Assembly (NCBI GenBank): GCA_963827605.1
Contig: CAWHBK010000001.1
Coordinates: 558,001-622,000 of the forward strand
Reading direction: 5' to 3'
Length of the DNA: 64,000 bases
From: DSYU01 sp963827605
GTDB taxonomy: Bacteria; Chloroflexota; Anaerolineae; Anaerolineales; Anaerolineaceae
Position 1 is the stretch's first letter. Every line of letters begins with the position of its first letter. The notes under the pieces were generated by a model, which had not been told where the DNA came from, searched no databases, and saw only the letters and a program-made list of their open reading frames with translations. Both the position numbers and the translations under genes were made by a program. Positions 36,989 through 46,346 of this stretch are shown here, piece by piece.

Positions 36989-38813
36989 GCGCCCTCCCCT
37001 TGATAGGCCGCCAGCAAACGGGCATACGCCCCACCCCCGGCGCGTTTTCCCAGAAGGTCTGCGTGACGGCCGCATTCAACGATCCGGCCTTCTTCCATCA
37101 CCAGGATCTGATCCGCCTGCGTAACGGTAGGCAGGCGATGGGCGATCACCAGCACCGTCCGCCCGGCACACAACCGGCGAGTGCTCTCCTGCAGCAAACG
37201 CTCCTGCTCGATATCCAGGTGCGCGGTCGGCTCGTCAAGGATCAAGAAAGGCGCATCTCGCAGAAAGGCGCGCGCCAGCGCCAGGCGCTGGGCCTGCCCG
37301 CCGCTGAGTTGCACCCCACCTTCTCCAATCGGCGTCTCCAACCCTCGCGGGAGAATGTCGATAAACGAGAGCAGGTGCGCCTGCTCGGCTGCCCGGCGCA
37401 AGTGCGGCCAGCGTCGCGTCGGGGCTGGCCACCCGCAGGTTATCGGCCAGCGATCCATAGAATAGATAAGGCTGCTGCGGGACCCAGGCCACCTGCGCCC
37501 GCCATAACTCGACCGGTATTTCATCAAATGGAATATCGTTCACCCGGATACTACCGCGATCCGGTGCAAAGAAGCGCAGCAGCAGCCCGGCAATCGTGCT
37601 CTTACCGGCTCCGCTGGTTCCCACCAGGGCGGTCGTCTGCCCGGAGGGTATTCGCAGCGTTACCCCGTTCAGTGCCGCCGGGCGGGAGGCAGCACTCCCG
37701 GAGGGATAGGTATAGTAAACATCGTCAAGTTCGAGATTGAAGGCCTTCAGCAAGGATATCGGTTTGAAGGAGCGGGCATCCCTGCCGCCGTTTTTGATTG
37801 CAGAAGGAGATGGCGGCAAGCCCGCTTACTGGAGCAGCATGCGATTCCACCCCCTTACCAGCTGGCTGGTCCAATACCTCAAAAATGCGCCGCGCCGCTG
37901 ACACGCCTGCCATGCTGGCATGAAAACGCAGCCCAAGGGTGCGCAGCGGCAGGTAGAACTCGGGGGCCAGCAGCAGAAGAAAGAACGCGCCTTCAAAACC
38001 CATCCGGCCGTACAGCAGGCGCAGTCCAATCTCTACCGCGATGATCGCCGTGCCCATGGTACTCAACAGCTCGAGCGCCAGCGCCGAGAGGAACGTAATC
38101 CGCAGCACACCCATGGTCGCCTCGCGGTACTGCTCGCTGACGCGCGCAATCCGCCCCACCTGCTCCTGGCTGCGTCCCAGCATCTTTAGAGTCGTCAGCC
38201 CTTGCAGCGTGTCGAGAAAGTAGGCGCTCATGCGGCCCAGCGTGCTAAACTGTCGTTGGGTCAGGCGCTCGGCGGCGCTGCCGATTAGAAACATAAATAT
38301 GGGGATCAACGGCCCGGTTAGCAGCAGGATGACCCCAGACAGCGGGTCGAGCGGGAAAACGATTGCCAGGTAAGCCAGCGGCAGCAAGCCCGCCAGCGCC
38401 AGCTGCGGCAGGTACTGGCTAAAATACGCATCCAGGGCTTCTACCCCCTGTGTGAGCGTGTTGACCAGCTCGCCGCTGCGTTCTCCCTGGGTATAGGCCG
38501 GGCCAAGCGCCAGCAGGCGCCGCGTCAAATCCTCGCGCAGGCGCTCTTTCACTCGCTGCGCCGCTGCGCTGGCGGCCATCTCGCTTATGTAACTGAGCAC
38601 CGCCCGGCCAGCCAGGATGACCAGCAGTCCCCATAGAGCCGGCATCACCGCTGCTAGATCCTGCCCGCCCAGAAAGACCCGGGCGATCACCTGGCTGATC
38701 TGGCGCGCCTGCAGGATCGTCGCCGCGCCTGCCAGGAAACCGGCCAGGACAGCCAGCATTAAAGCAGTCTTTGCGACCCCAATTTTTTTGAGCAGCCGGC
38801 GGTCGAGATTCAT
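36985..38813 (-). CDS. cydD: ABC exporter subunit CydD, frameshifted
   Basis: Partner of CydC. The membrane domain has the CydD-type feature ATILQARQISQVIARVF followed by RVKERLREDLTRRLL, THTLTQG-like VNTLTQGVEALDAYFSQYLPQ, and the ATPase with VGTSGAGKSTIAGLLL, PYLFYGSLADNL, LSGGQAQRLALARAF and LILDEPTAHLD. Three frames must be joined (breaks near 37815 and 37400). The start at MNLDRRLLKKIG (38813) is chosen over an upstream ATG at 38849 because the family starts near the first helix. The gene ends in a 4-nt overlap with cydC. Confidence 0.87.
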
Positions 38814-38961
38814 TGGGTTTATTGTGCCTGCAAACGGCTCATCCGTCAACGGAAAGGCTGTAGTTCTCGGTATAATGGTTTAACGCGTATAATTGCTCAC
38901 ACACCATCTATTACACTGGAGGCAGCGGTCTTTTCCCGCCTGCCTTTTTAAGGAATTGCCA

Positions 38962-39411
38962 ATGAAGGATAAATTTAGCTTTGATCCGCTGGCAGATTTT
39001 CAAAACTACAGCAAGGCCCTGCGCCAGATGCTGGAAGGCGGCTGGGTGCTGCCTCGCGACCTGATGCCCTCCGCAATGAACGCGGTGGTCATCCCGGTCG
39101 ATGTACTCGACAACGGCACGGAGCTGGTAGTAAAAGCCGGCCTGCCGGGAGTGAAACCGGAGGATGTATCGATCAGTGTCTTGAAGAACACATTGACCAT
39201 TAAGGCCACGGTCGCCGGTGAGGAGGAGGATATCCGCGGGGCAACGTACCTGCGCCGCGAACGCAAGGCCAGCGTCTTCGTACGCACGCTGAGCCTGCCG
39301 ATGCCCGTTGAGCCAGAACGGGCGGAAGCGCGCTACAAAAACGGGGTGCTAACATTAACCCTTCCCAAAACCGGCAGCGTCCGGCCGCGCATCATCCAGG
39401 TATCTGAGTAA
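38962..39411 (+). CDS. hsp20: small heat shock protein, Hsp20/alpha-crystallin
   Basis: ATP-independent holdase of 149 residues in the cytoplasm that binds unfolding proteins. The alpha-crystallin domain runs from about residue 42, with PVDVLDNGTELVVKAGLPGVKPEDVSI, and ends in the motif GVLTLTLPK; the C-terminal anchor is RIIQVSE. Two TATAAT hexamers (38871-38876 and 38888-38893) lie upstream; no CIRCE-like element is visible. The gene is followed by ubiB after 6 nt, so the two are probably one transcript. Confidence 0.93.
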   Translation: MKDKFSFDPLADFQNYSKALRQMLEGGWVLPRDLMPSAMNAVVIPVDVLDNGTELVVKAGLPGVKPEDVSISVLKNTLTIKATVAGEEEDIRGATYLRRERKASVFVRTLSLPMPVEPERAEARYKNGVLTLTLPKTGSVRPRIIQVSE

Positions 39412-39417
39412 CGGCAA

Positions 39418-41121
39418 ATGCCTTCCCCAGTACCCAACCCGCTCCCGCGCATCCCCTGGATCACCCGTGGTCCGCTCATCCAGCGCTCGCAGCATATTGC
39501 CGCGGTTCTCACCCGGCATGGCCTCGGCTGGCTGCTGGCGCGCATAGAGGGCGACCGCATGGTCGCTTCGAAAAAGGGCGCCTTGGGGATTATGAAACAT
39601 GCTTCTCAACGCCAGGCCGCGGAGTTTGTCTCCGCGCTGGTTGAGTTAGGCCCGACCTTTATTAAGATGGGCCAGGCGCTCAGCGCGCGCGCCGACCTGC
39701 TGCCGCCAGAGTATATTGAAGAGTTGAACAGGCTGCAAGACACTATCCCACCAGGCCCATTTGACCAAATGCGCGCGGTGCTGGTGGATGAACTGGGCGT
39801 TTCCCCTGAAAATCTATACGCCGAGCTCGACCCGCACCCGGTCGCGTCTGCTTCGATTGGACAGGTCTATAATGGCATTCTCCACAACGGGCAGGAGGTG
39901 GTGATTAAGATCGTCCGCCCTGGCGCGCTGGAAATCTTCGAGCGCGACCTGGAGATCCTCACAGACATCGTTGACTGGGCCAGCCAGCACACCGCGTTGG
40001 GACAGTTATATGATCTGCACGCGCTGTTGGATGAGTTCGCCTACACCGTTCGCAATGAGTTTGATTACCTGCGCGAGGGGCGTAACGCGGATACTTTCCG
40101 GCGCAATTTTTATGGCGACACGCGCGTGTATATCCCGCGGGTATATTGGGAACTGACCACCCGGCGGGTCATCACCATGGAACGGGTCAGCGGAATGAAG
40201 ATCAACGACCTGGAGGGTCTCGACCAGGCGCGGATCAACCGCCGCCTGGTCGCGGAAAATCTGATGCATTTCGCGCTGCGCCAGGTATTCGAATTTGGCT
40301 TCTACCACGCGGACCCGCACCCAGGCAATTTCTTTGTCCACCCGGATGGTTCTCTGGCAGTGATGGATTTTGGCATGGTTGGCCGCCTGACCAGCCAGAC
40401 CAAGCGCACCTTCCTCGGGATTGCCGTGGCCATCCAGCGCGCCGATACCGACTACCTGGTCGATGAGCTGATTGCCGCGGGCATCTACACCCGCGGCATC
40501 GAGCGGCGCGCGCTGGTGCGCGATCTCGACCGGCTGTTCGACCTGTTCTCCGGCGGAGCAATCAGCGATCTGACCGGCACGCAGGTGGTGCGCGAGGTGA
40601 TGAATATCGCCTTGCGCCATAACCTGCAGCTGCCCAGTGAATTAGTAGCGATGACCCGCGCCATCACCATCGCGGAAGGCACTGGGATGACCCTCAATCC
40701 CGGTTTCCAGATGTTCCGCTTTGCCGACCCGTATGTGCGCACCTTTTGGAACGAGCAGCGCTCGGTGGAAACGATCATTCCGCGCATCGGGCAGGCAGCG
40801 ATGGACAGCCTGGAACTGGGGCTGGAACTCCCCCGGCGCATGACGCGCCTGCTCGAACTGCTCGAACGCGGGCAGATGGAAGTCAATATCAACATGCAGC
40901 CCATTCGCGCTTTTATGGCGCAAATGCAAAAGATGACGAACCGGCTGGCCCTGGCGATGATCCTGTCCGCCGTGATCATTGCCCTATCCCTGGTGCTGGT
41001 CGTTTACCACCCGGCTACCTGGCAGTCGGTTGGGAATATCATCTTTGGACTGGCCTTTGTTTCTTCGCTGGGCTTTGGCGCCTGGCTGATGTGGAGCATC
41101 ATCCGCTCCGGGAGAACCTGA
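39418..41121 (+). CDS. ubiB: UbiB/ABC1-family atypical kinase-like protein
   Basis: Intact 567-residue protein. It has the KxGQ motif FIKMGQALSARADLLP, an alanine-rich loop VASASIGQVYNGIL, the lysine in VVIKIVRPG, the NxE-type region FDYLREGRNADTF, HADPHPGNFF (catalytic HADxHPGN) and MDFGMVGRL. Two C-terminal hydrophobic helices (LALAMILSAVIIALSLVLVV and IIFGLAFVSSLGFGAWLMW) anchor it to the membrane. UbiB-family proteins support quinone or prenyl-lipid biosynthesis; the exact substrate is unknown. A quinone role suits the nearby quinol oxidase genes, but that is an inference. Confidence 0.92.
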   Translation: MPSPVPNPLPRIPWITRGPLIQRSQHIAAVLTRHGLGWLLARIEGDRMVASKKGALGIMKHASQRQAAEFVSALVELGPTFIKMGQALSARADLLPPEYIEELNRLQDTIPPGPFDQMRAVLVDELGVSPENLYAELDPHPVASASIGQVYNGILHNGQEVVIKIVRPGALEIFERDLEILTDIVDWASQHTALGQLYDLHALLDEFAYTVRNEFDYLREGRNADTFRRNFYGDTRVYIPRVYWELTTRRVITMERVSGMKINDLEGLDQARINRRLVAENLMHFALRQVFEFGFYHADPHPGNFFVHPDGSLAVMDFGMVGRLTSQTKRTFLGIAVAIQRADTDYLVDELIAAGIYTRGIERRALVRDLDRLFDLFSGGAISDLTGTQVVREVMNIALRHNLQLPSELVAMTRAITIAEGTGMTLNPGFQMFRFADPYVRTFWNEQRSVETIIPRIGQAAMDSLELGLELPRRMTRLLELLERGQMEVNINMQPIRAFMAQMQKMTNRLALAMILSAVIIALSLVLVVYHPATWQSVGNIIFGLAFVSSLGFGAWLMWSIIRSGRT

Positions 41122-41135
41122 AGTCTCACCAATAA

Positions 41136-41167
41136 ATCAAAACTCCCGCCGCGGCGGGAGTTTTGAT
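41136..41167. terminator. bidirectional intrinsic terminator
   Basis: Perfect 15-bp inverted repeat ATCAAAACTCCCGCC with complement GGCGGGAGTTTTGAT around a 2-nt centre, between ubiB and the convergent next gene. Confidence 0.9.
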
Positions 41168-41180
41168 TCTGGTACAGACT

Positions 41181-41721
41181 TTACTTTCCGCGGTTATCGC
41201 GCAGGTACTCATGGGCTGCGCGCGCCAGATCGCGGATGGCTGGGCGCAGATCGCGGTGCACTTCACTCAGCAGCTTTTCAGTCTGCCTTACCGTTTCGCG
41301 GGCCTTTTGAATATCGGTGACCTTCCCCTGTTCGTCGAACCCCGCGTGGGTCTTCAGAATCCCGGCAGCCTGGTCATGGGTGGTGTGGGCCGCTTTAAGG
41401 ATCTCGTTGAAATTAGCCAGGGCTTCTTCCAGAGCAGACGTATCCTTGCCCTTGCTCTTCAAGTTAGCGATGCGTTCGGCGAATTTTTGCGCTCGCGCCT
41501 CCGCCCCGGTCAGGCGTTCGGCCTGGGCATCGGTCGCCTTCAGCTCGCGCTGGTAGGCTTTTTCCAGGCGCTCGATCTGACGAGCCGGCGGTTCCTGCCC
41601 GCGTAGGGGGAACGGGCGGGTTGGTCCCCTGAGCCTGCGCGGCGCCCGGGATTGCCAGCGCCAGCGTGCTGGCGAGCATCCCGGCCAGAATAATGATCGA
41701 AATAATCCTTGCTGCTTTCAT
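41181..41721 (-). CDS. secreted coiled-coil protein, frameshifted
   Basis: Not recognised. About 180 residues. An N-terminal signal peptide (IISIIILAGMLASTLALAIPG, cleaved near AQAQG) is followed by a helical, strongly charged region with heptad-like repeats (RLEKAYQRELKATDAQAERL, ARAQKFAERIANLKSKG). The last part reads TVRQTEKLLSEVHRDLRPAIRDLARAAHEYL. A frameshift near 41600 must be repaired for one continuous helix; the two halves were therefore joined by composition and signal peptide, not by homology. An envelope or periplasmic-type structural role is possible. It has its own spacing of 133 bp from the creatininase-family gene. Confidence 0.65.
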
Positions 41722-41853
41722 GGTATACCTCCGTGAGGATTGCTAATCGCTTTTTGCTATTAGCGGATGAGTGTTTTCAATACTCATTCTAAGGAGGGGA
41801 TGTAATCAGCGTTTTATGCGGTTGTAAAAAGATTGTAAACGCATCCTCATCTC

Positions 41854-42534
41854 TTAAAAATCCAAGAAATAGAGCACATCTTCCAGGGCCGTGGCGAAGA
41901 TTTCGTCCATAATGACCGGGTCAACCTGGTAAGGGCCGCCAAAGACGCCATCGCCAAAGACCTGGCGGGTATCCTGCGCGTTGAGCATGCCCTTATAGGC
42001 CGGCGGCGTCTTTTCGCCTTCTGGCAGGTCCGCCACTCGGGTGAACGGGAAGGCTTCGATCCAGGCGGCATGATACGATTTAAGGCCATGCTTCATCGCG
42101 GCGGCTTCGACGCTGTGCGAGGACCACCAGGAATACCAGGCCAGCTTCAGGTTCGGTAAGCTGTTGGAAACCTCGACCAGCCTGCCGCGGACCGGATCAT
42201 TGCCGCCGTGCCCATTGAGGATCAGGAAACGCCGGAAGCCGTGCGCGTACAGCGAGCGCACAATATCTTCTACCACGTCCAGAAAGGTCGCCACGCGCAG
42301 CGAAATGGTCCCGGGGTAGGTAGTGAAATAGGGCGAAATACCAAAATTCACCGGCGGAGCAACCAGCACGCCGCTCTGCTGCGAGGCCGAATCCGCCAGG
42401 GCCAGGGGTATCTTCACATCTGTCAGCAGGCTGAGGTAGCCGTGCTGTTCGCACGCCCCCAGCACGAGCATGATGCGGTCCTCATGCTTTAGATAGTCTT
42501 CTACATCCATCCAGTTCAGTTCTTCGAGGCGCAT
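41854..42534 (-). CDS. creatininase-family amidohydrolase
   Basis: Creatininase-superfamily metal-dependent amidohydrolase, 226 residues. Family motifs: LVLGACEQHGYLSLLTD (metal ligands E, H and D) near residue 24, PYFTTYPGTISLR and FLILNGHGGND. The start is ATG 42534 (MRLEELNW). Members include creatinine amidohydrolase, formamide hydrolases of riboflavin/F420 pathways and mycofactocin peptidase; the true substrate is not known here and no pathway partner is adjacent. It lies directly after the terminator of leuS, with a leader overlapping that hairpin. Confidence 0.85.
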   Translation of the reverse strand: MRLEELNWMDVEDYLKHEDRIMLVLGACEQHGYLSLLTDVKIPLALADSASQQSGVLVAPPVNFGISPYFTTYPGTISLRVATFLDVVEDIVRSLYAHGFRRFLILNGHGGNDPVRGRLVEVSNSLPNLKLAWYSWWSSHSVEAAAMKHGLKSYHAAWIEAFPFTRVADLPEGEKTPPAYKGMLNAQDTRQVFGDGVFGGPYQVDPVIMDEIFATALEDVLYFLDF

Positions 42535-42536
42535 TG

Positions 42537-42589
42537 AAAAGCTCCATCGGTCCAACGCATGGTTGCATAGTAACCATGCGTTGGACCGA
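42537..42589 (-). terminator. intrinsic terminator of leuS
   Basis: An 18-bp perfect hairpin stem (42547-42564 with 42572-42589) around a 7-nt loop, followed on the reverse strand by GGAGCTTTTC. It is 6 nt beyond the leuS stop and 12 nt before the next gene's ATG. Confidence 0.9.
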
Positions 42590-42594
42590 AATAT

Positions 42595-45402
42595 TTACAC
42601 CACCACATTCACCAGCCGCCTGGGTACCACGATCACCTGGCGCGGCGTTTTGCCTTCCAGAAACTTCTGCACGCTGGGGTTTTCCAGCGCAGCTTGTCTG
42701 GCGTCTTCTTCGCTGATATCCGCCGGGACGGTCATGCGGTCGCGCACTTTGCCGTTGACCTGCAGCACCAGGGTGACTTCGTCCTGTTCGGCGGCGGCTT
42801 CGTCCACCGCCGGCCAGGGCTGGGTATGGATGGAGTAGGGTTTGCCCAGCATGCGCCCACAGCTCTTCGGTGATATGCGGGGCGACCGGCGCCAGCATCT
42901 TCAGGTAGATTTCAACCGCCTCATCCCAGGCAGGCGTGCCATACGCGCCCTGCTGTTTGGCCGGCATCATCTCGTTCAGCAGCTCCATCAAGGCTGGAGA
43001 CGATGGTGTTGAACTCGAACTGCTCGAAGTCGCGCGTCACCTGGCGCAGCGTCTGGTGCGCTTTACGCCGCAGCCCGCGCAGGACTGTTTCGCTGGCCTG
43101 GCGGCCATGCCGCGGTTCCGCCGGGTTCCAGCACCAGCCGTCCACACCCGGCGCAGCCAGCGCACCATGCCATCGATGCCGCTGCTGTTCCAGGGCGCGC
43201 CCATATCCCAGCGGGCAAAGAACATCAGGTAAGCGCGCACCGTATCCGCGCCATAGCGCTGCACCAGCGCATCCGGGGCCACCACATTGCCGCGGCTCTT
43301 CGACATCTTCTCCGAGTCCTCACCCAGCACGATCCCCTGGTTGCGCAGCTGCAGTCATCGGCTCATGGCCCTGGGTAATGCCCATATCGCGGCAGGCCTT
43401 GTGGAAGAAGCGCGTGTAGATCAGGTGCATGGTGGCATGCTCGATGCCGCCGGTGTAGGTATCCACCGGCATCCAGTAATCGTATTCGGCCGGGTCAAAG
43501 GGACCCTGGTCATACTGCGGGCTCAGGTAGCGCAGGTGGTACCAGGACGAGCACATAAAGGTGTCCATCGTATCCGTCTCGCGCTCGGCCGGGCCGCCGC
43601 ACTGCGGGCAGGTGGTGAAGCGCCAGGTGGGGTGCAGCTTCAGCGGGCTTTCGCCGGTCGGCTGCCATTCCACGTCATCCGGCAGCAGCACCGGCAGCTG
43701 GTCTTCCGGCACCGGCACCACGCCGCACTTGGCGCAGTAGACCATCGGGATGGGCGCGCCCCAATAGCGCTGGCGCGAGATCAGCCAGTCGCGCAGGCGG
43801 TAATTGACCGCCTGCTTGCCCACCGCTTGCGCTGCTTCCAGCCAGTGCGGTCACCGTTGCTTGGCCTGGTCGCCCGGCGTGCCGGTGAACTCGCCCGAGT
43901 GGATCATCGTGCCGTAATCGGGATGGAACAGCACGTCCCGGTAGAACGGCAGGCTGTTACAGCATTTCCATCAGTGGTGCGGTTGCTGCTGACCGGCGGC
44001 TAGATCGCCTTGCAGCGCGCCAGGATTTCCTGGTCGGCTCTCGACCGAATCCCAGCTCCCGCACGCCGTCGCTCGAAGATGAACAGCCAGCGCCCGCCCA
44101 CGATTTCATTCCAGTTACCCGGCTTCAGGAAGCGCCGCATCAGCTCGACATATGCGTCCACCTGGTCGACGCTGCAGGGTAACAAACAGCCCGTCCCCTA
44201 ACGTGCCCACCGGCGCGGCGTAATATTCGATTCCAGCCGTGCTCAGCGCATCGCCAAAGCCGTCTTCCACCGACCCAGGGAACACCATGCTCTTGCTGAC
44301 GCCATCCGGCCGGTCGATGACCGGGATGATGGCAGGCCAAACTTCAGCGCAAAGGCAAAGTCGCGCTCGTCGTGCGCCGGGACCGCCATGATTGCCCCGG
44401 TGCCGTAGGTCATCAGCACGTAATCGGCAATCCAGACCGGGATGCGCTTGCCGTTGACCGGGTTGATCGCATACCCACCGGTGAAGACGCCGGTCTTCTC
44501 TTTATCGGTCGCTTCGCGCTGCACATCCGTCTGGCGCACGGCCTGCTGGATATAGGCATCCACCTCGCTCTTGCGCTCGGGCGCGGTAATCTTCGCCACC
44601 AGCGGATGCTCGGGCGCCAGCACCATGAAGGTAGCGCCCCACAGCGTATCCGGGCGGGTGGTGAAGATCTCCAGCGTGTCGCCCTGCTCGGTCTTGAAGA
44701 CGACCGAGGCGCCTTCCGAGCGGCCAATCCAGTTGGTTTGCAGCGTGCGCACGCGCTCGGGCCAGTCGATGGTGTCGAACTTCAGCAGCTCATCGGCGTA
44801 GTTGGTGGTGCGGAAGAACCACTGCTCCAGGTTCTTCTTGATCACCGGCGTGCCGCAGCGCTCGCAGTGGCGGTCATCGCCCCACACCTGCTCGCGGGCC
44901 AGGGTGGTGTTGCAGTTCGGGCACCAATCCACCGGCGACATCTTGCGATAGGCCAGCCCGTTCTTGAAGAGCTGGATAAAGAACCACTCCGTCCAGCGGT
45001 AGTATTCCGGGTCAGCCGAAACGGCTTCGCGCCGCCAGTCGAACATGGCGCCCATGCTCTTCAGCTGCTTGCGCATGCGCTCAATATTGGCGTAGGTCCA
45101 CTTTTTGGGATGGATGCCGCGCTTGATCGCGGCATTTTCAGCCGGCAGGCCAAAGGCATCGAAGCCCATCGGGAACAGCACGTTATAGCCCGCGCATGCG
45201 CATGAAGCGCGCCCGGGCATCCGAAGGCGTCATCGCATACCAGTGACCGATGTGCAGGTCCCGGATGGATAAGGCAGCATGGTCAGCGCGTAATGCTTGG
45301 GTTTGCGCGGGTCAATATTCGAATGATACAGACCATCCGCTTCCCAGCGCTGCTGCCACCTGGGTTCGATCTCTGAGGTTGATAAATTGGCGGGTTATTC
45401 AT
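42595..45402 (-). CDS. leuS: leucyl-tRNA synthetase, multiply frameshifted
   Basis: Class I aminoacyl-tRNA synthetase charging tRNA-Leu. The HIGH-motif region reads HIGHWYAMTPSDARARF after a shift near 45225; GFDAFGLPAENAAIKRG and a zinc-ligand-like CPNCN/CERCG follow. The editing domain has TTRPDTLWGATFMVL and YGTGAIMAVPAHDERDFAF. The catalytic core resumes with YVLRWYGAP-like RQRYWGAPIPMVYC, and the KMSKS loop reads EKMSKSRGNVV. The C-terminal tRNA-binding part has VNGKVRDRMTVPADISEED. Start is ATG 45402 (MNNPPIYQPQ). At least seven frames are needed. Expression is controlled by the upstream T-box. Confidence 0.93.
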
Positions 45403-45540
45403 TTCTCCGATAGACAAGGTCAATCCAAATGGTCAGCCATTCTGATTATTTCGTCCTTATCGCGAATGACGCGAATACTTAAGGTCTATCGTGCCATTCG
45501 AATAATTCGTGTCATTCGTGTTTGATTGTCAACACTGAAT

Positions 45541-45862
45541 AAAATCCTTCGTCCCATCCAGGGACGAAGGAAAACGCACCTCCGCGGTACCACCCTGCGT
45601 TGCCAGCGGATGACCGCTTCGCTCAGAAGCGCGGCATCCGCAGCCGCTCTGGATCGCGTTAACGGGCGAAACCCGGCCAGAAGCTACGATTTCTCTTACC
45701 CTGGCTGCCTGTCAAACCGGACTACTGTCCGGCGAGTCCGGCCTACCTGTCCGGCAACCACAGGCGAGTTCGGTCTTGAATGGCGCTTCGCGGGCGCCTC
45801 GCCGGGCTCACACCTCGCTCTCCCGGCTCGCTGGCGAATGACTTACTACTCCTGCTCTGGCT
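45541..45862 (-). ncRNA. T-box riboswitch, leucine-specific
   Basis: Reverse-strand leader of leuS that senses uncharged tRNA-Leu and controls terminator formation. Visible parts in order: AGGAGTAGTAA at the start of stem I (about 45845-45855), stem I distal elements (GCGAGCCGGGAGAGCGAGG, GGTGTGAG with closing GCCCGG), the specifier loop GAACTCGCC (codon CUC for Leu at 45766-45768), the 14-nt T-box sequence AGGGTGGTACCGCG (45583-45596), and a terminator hairpin CCTTCGTCCC/GGGACGAAGG (45546-45570) followed by AUUUU. The layout is a transcription-attenuation T-box; the specifier agrees with the leuS gene. It is preceded by two tRNA-Ala genes on the same strand. Confidence 0.93.
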
Positions 45863-45878
45863 TAATATCTGTTATAAC

Positions 45879-45924
45879 AAAATCAGGCACCGACTCGCAG
45901 TTGGTATCGACTGGGTGCCTGATT
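45879..45924 (-). terminator. intrinsic terminator after the tRNA-Ala genes
   Basis: Perfect 11-bp stem AATCAGGCACC (45881-45891) with GGTGCCTGATT (45914-45924), followed on the reverse strand by UUUUG. It lies between the tRNAs and the T-box leader, so the T-box likely has its own promoter or depends on readthrough. Confidence 0.75.
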
Positions 45925-45935
45925 ACTTGCGTGAG

Positions 45936-46007
45936 TGGACCGAGGGGATTCGAACCCCTGACCTCCTCAATGCCATTGAGGCGCGCTCCCAACTGCGCTA
46001 TAGGCCC
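45936..46007 (-). tRNA. tRNA-Ala(GGC), acceptor stem lacks one base
   Basis: Complete cloverleaf: D arm GCGC/GCGC, anticodon stem CCTCA/TGAGG with loop ATGGCAT (anticodon GGC), T arm AGGGG/CCCCT with TTCGAAT loop. The G3-U70 alanine identity pair is present. The 3' acceptor strand has only six paired bases (CGGTCC) where the neighbour has seven, a one-base deletion. Confidence 0.92.
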
Positions 46008-46063
46008 AGAAACTGACTTGCTCTCACTTTTTAAGGCACTGCTCGACTTGCACTGCTCGCCAG

Positions 46064-46136
46064 TGGACCTGAGGGGATTCGAACCCCTGGCCTCCTCAGT
46101 GCGATTGAGGCGCGCTCCCAACTGCGCTACAGGCCC
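46064..46136 (-). tRNA. tRNA-Ala(CGC)
   Basis: Seven-pair acceptor (GGGCCTG with CAGGTCC, G3-U70), anticodon loop ATCGCAC (anticodon CGC), discriminator A, no encoded CCA. Almost identical outside the anticodon arm to the tRNA-Ala(GGC) gene 56 bp downstream on the same strand. Confidence 0.96.
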
Positions 46137-46160
46137 TCACCGTTTCTAGGGGCGTTCAGG

Positions 46161-46189
46161 ATTTTACCTGAGGTTCAGAATCCTGTCAA
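46161..46189 (-). promoter_or_regulatory. sigma70-type promoter of the tRNA-Ala pair
   Basis: Reverse strand: TTGACA (46184-46189), 17-bp spacer, TAAAAT (46161-46166), 24 nt before the mature 5' end of tRNA-Ala(CGC). Confidence 0.8.
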
Positions 46190-46346
46190 GGAAGAGCGAA
46201 AACACATGCACGGTTTTCACAAAGTCGCAAGACTGGCACGCCGGCCGTTCGCCCCATCCTAGGCAGGGGGCGGGCAAGAATGGGTGGGTGGTCACCCATT
46301 TTAATCCGGCCCCACAAAAACGCCGATCGAATACAATATATCCTTA

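Noticed and set aside
35222..38813. ABC pair as a generic lipid A or drug exporter
   Set aside because: The heterodimer order with ATGA overlap, CydC/CydD-like membrane motifs and the cytochrome bd genes in the same neighbourhood favour CydDC.
38820..38961. CIRCE heat-shock operator before hsp20
   Set aside because: The TTAGCACTC-N9-GAGTGCTAA sequence is not present.
46279..46303. Hairpin AATGGGTG/CACCCATT with T-run near the MFS gene
   Set aside because: It lies upstream of the candidate promoter of the gene, ends no known transcript and has only 8 bp; function not supported.
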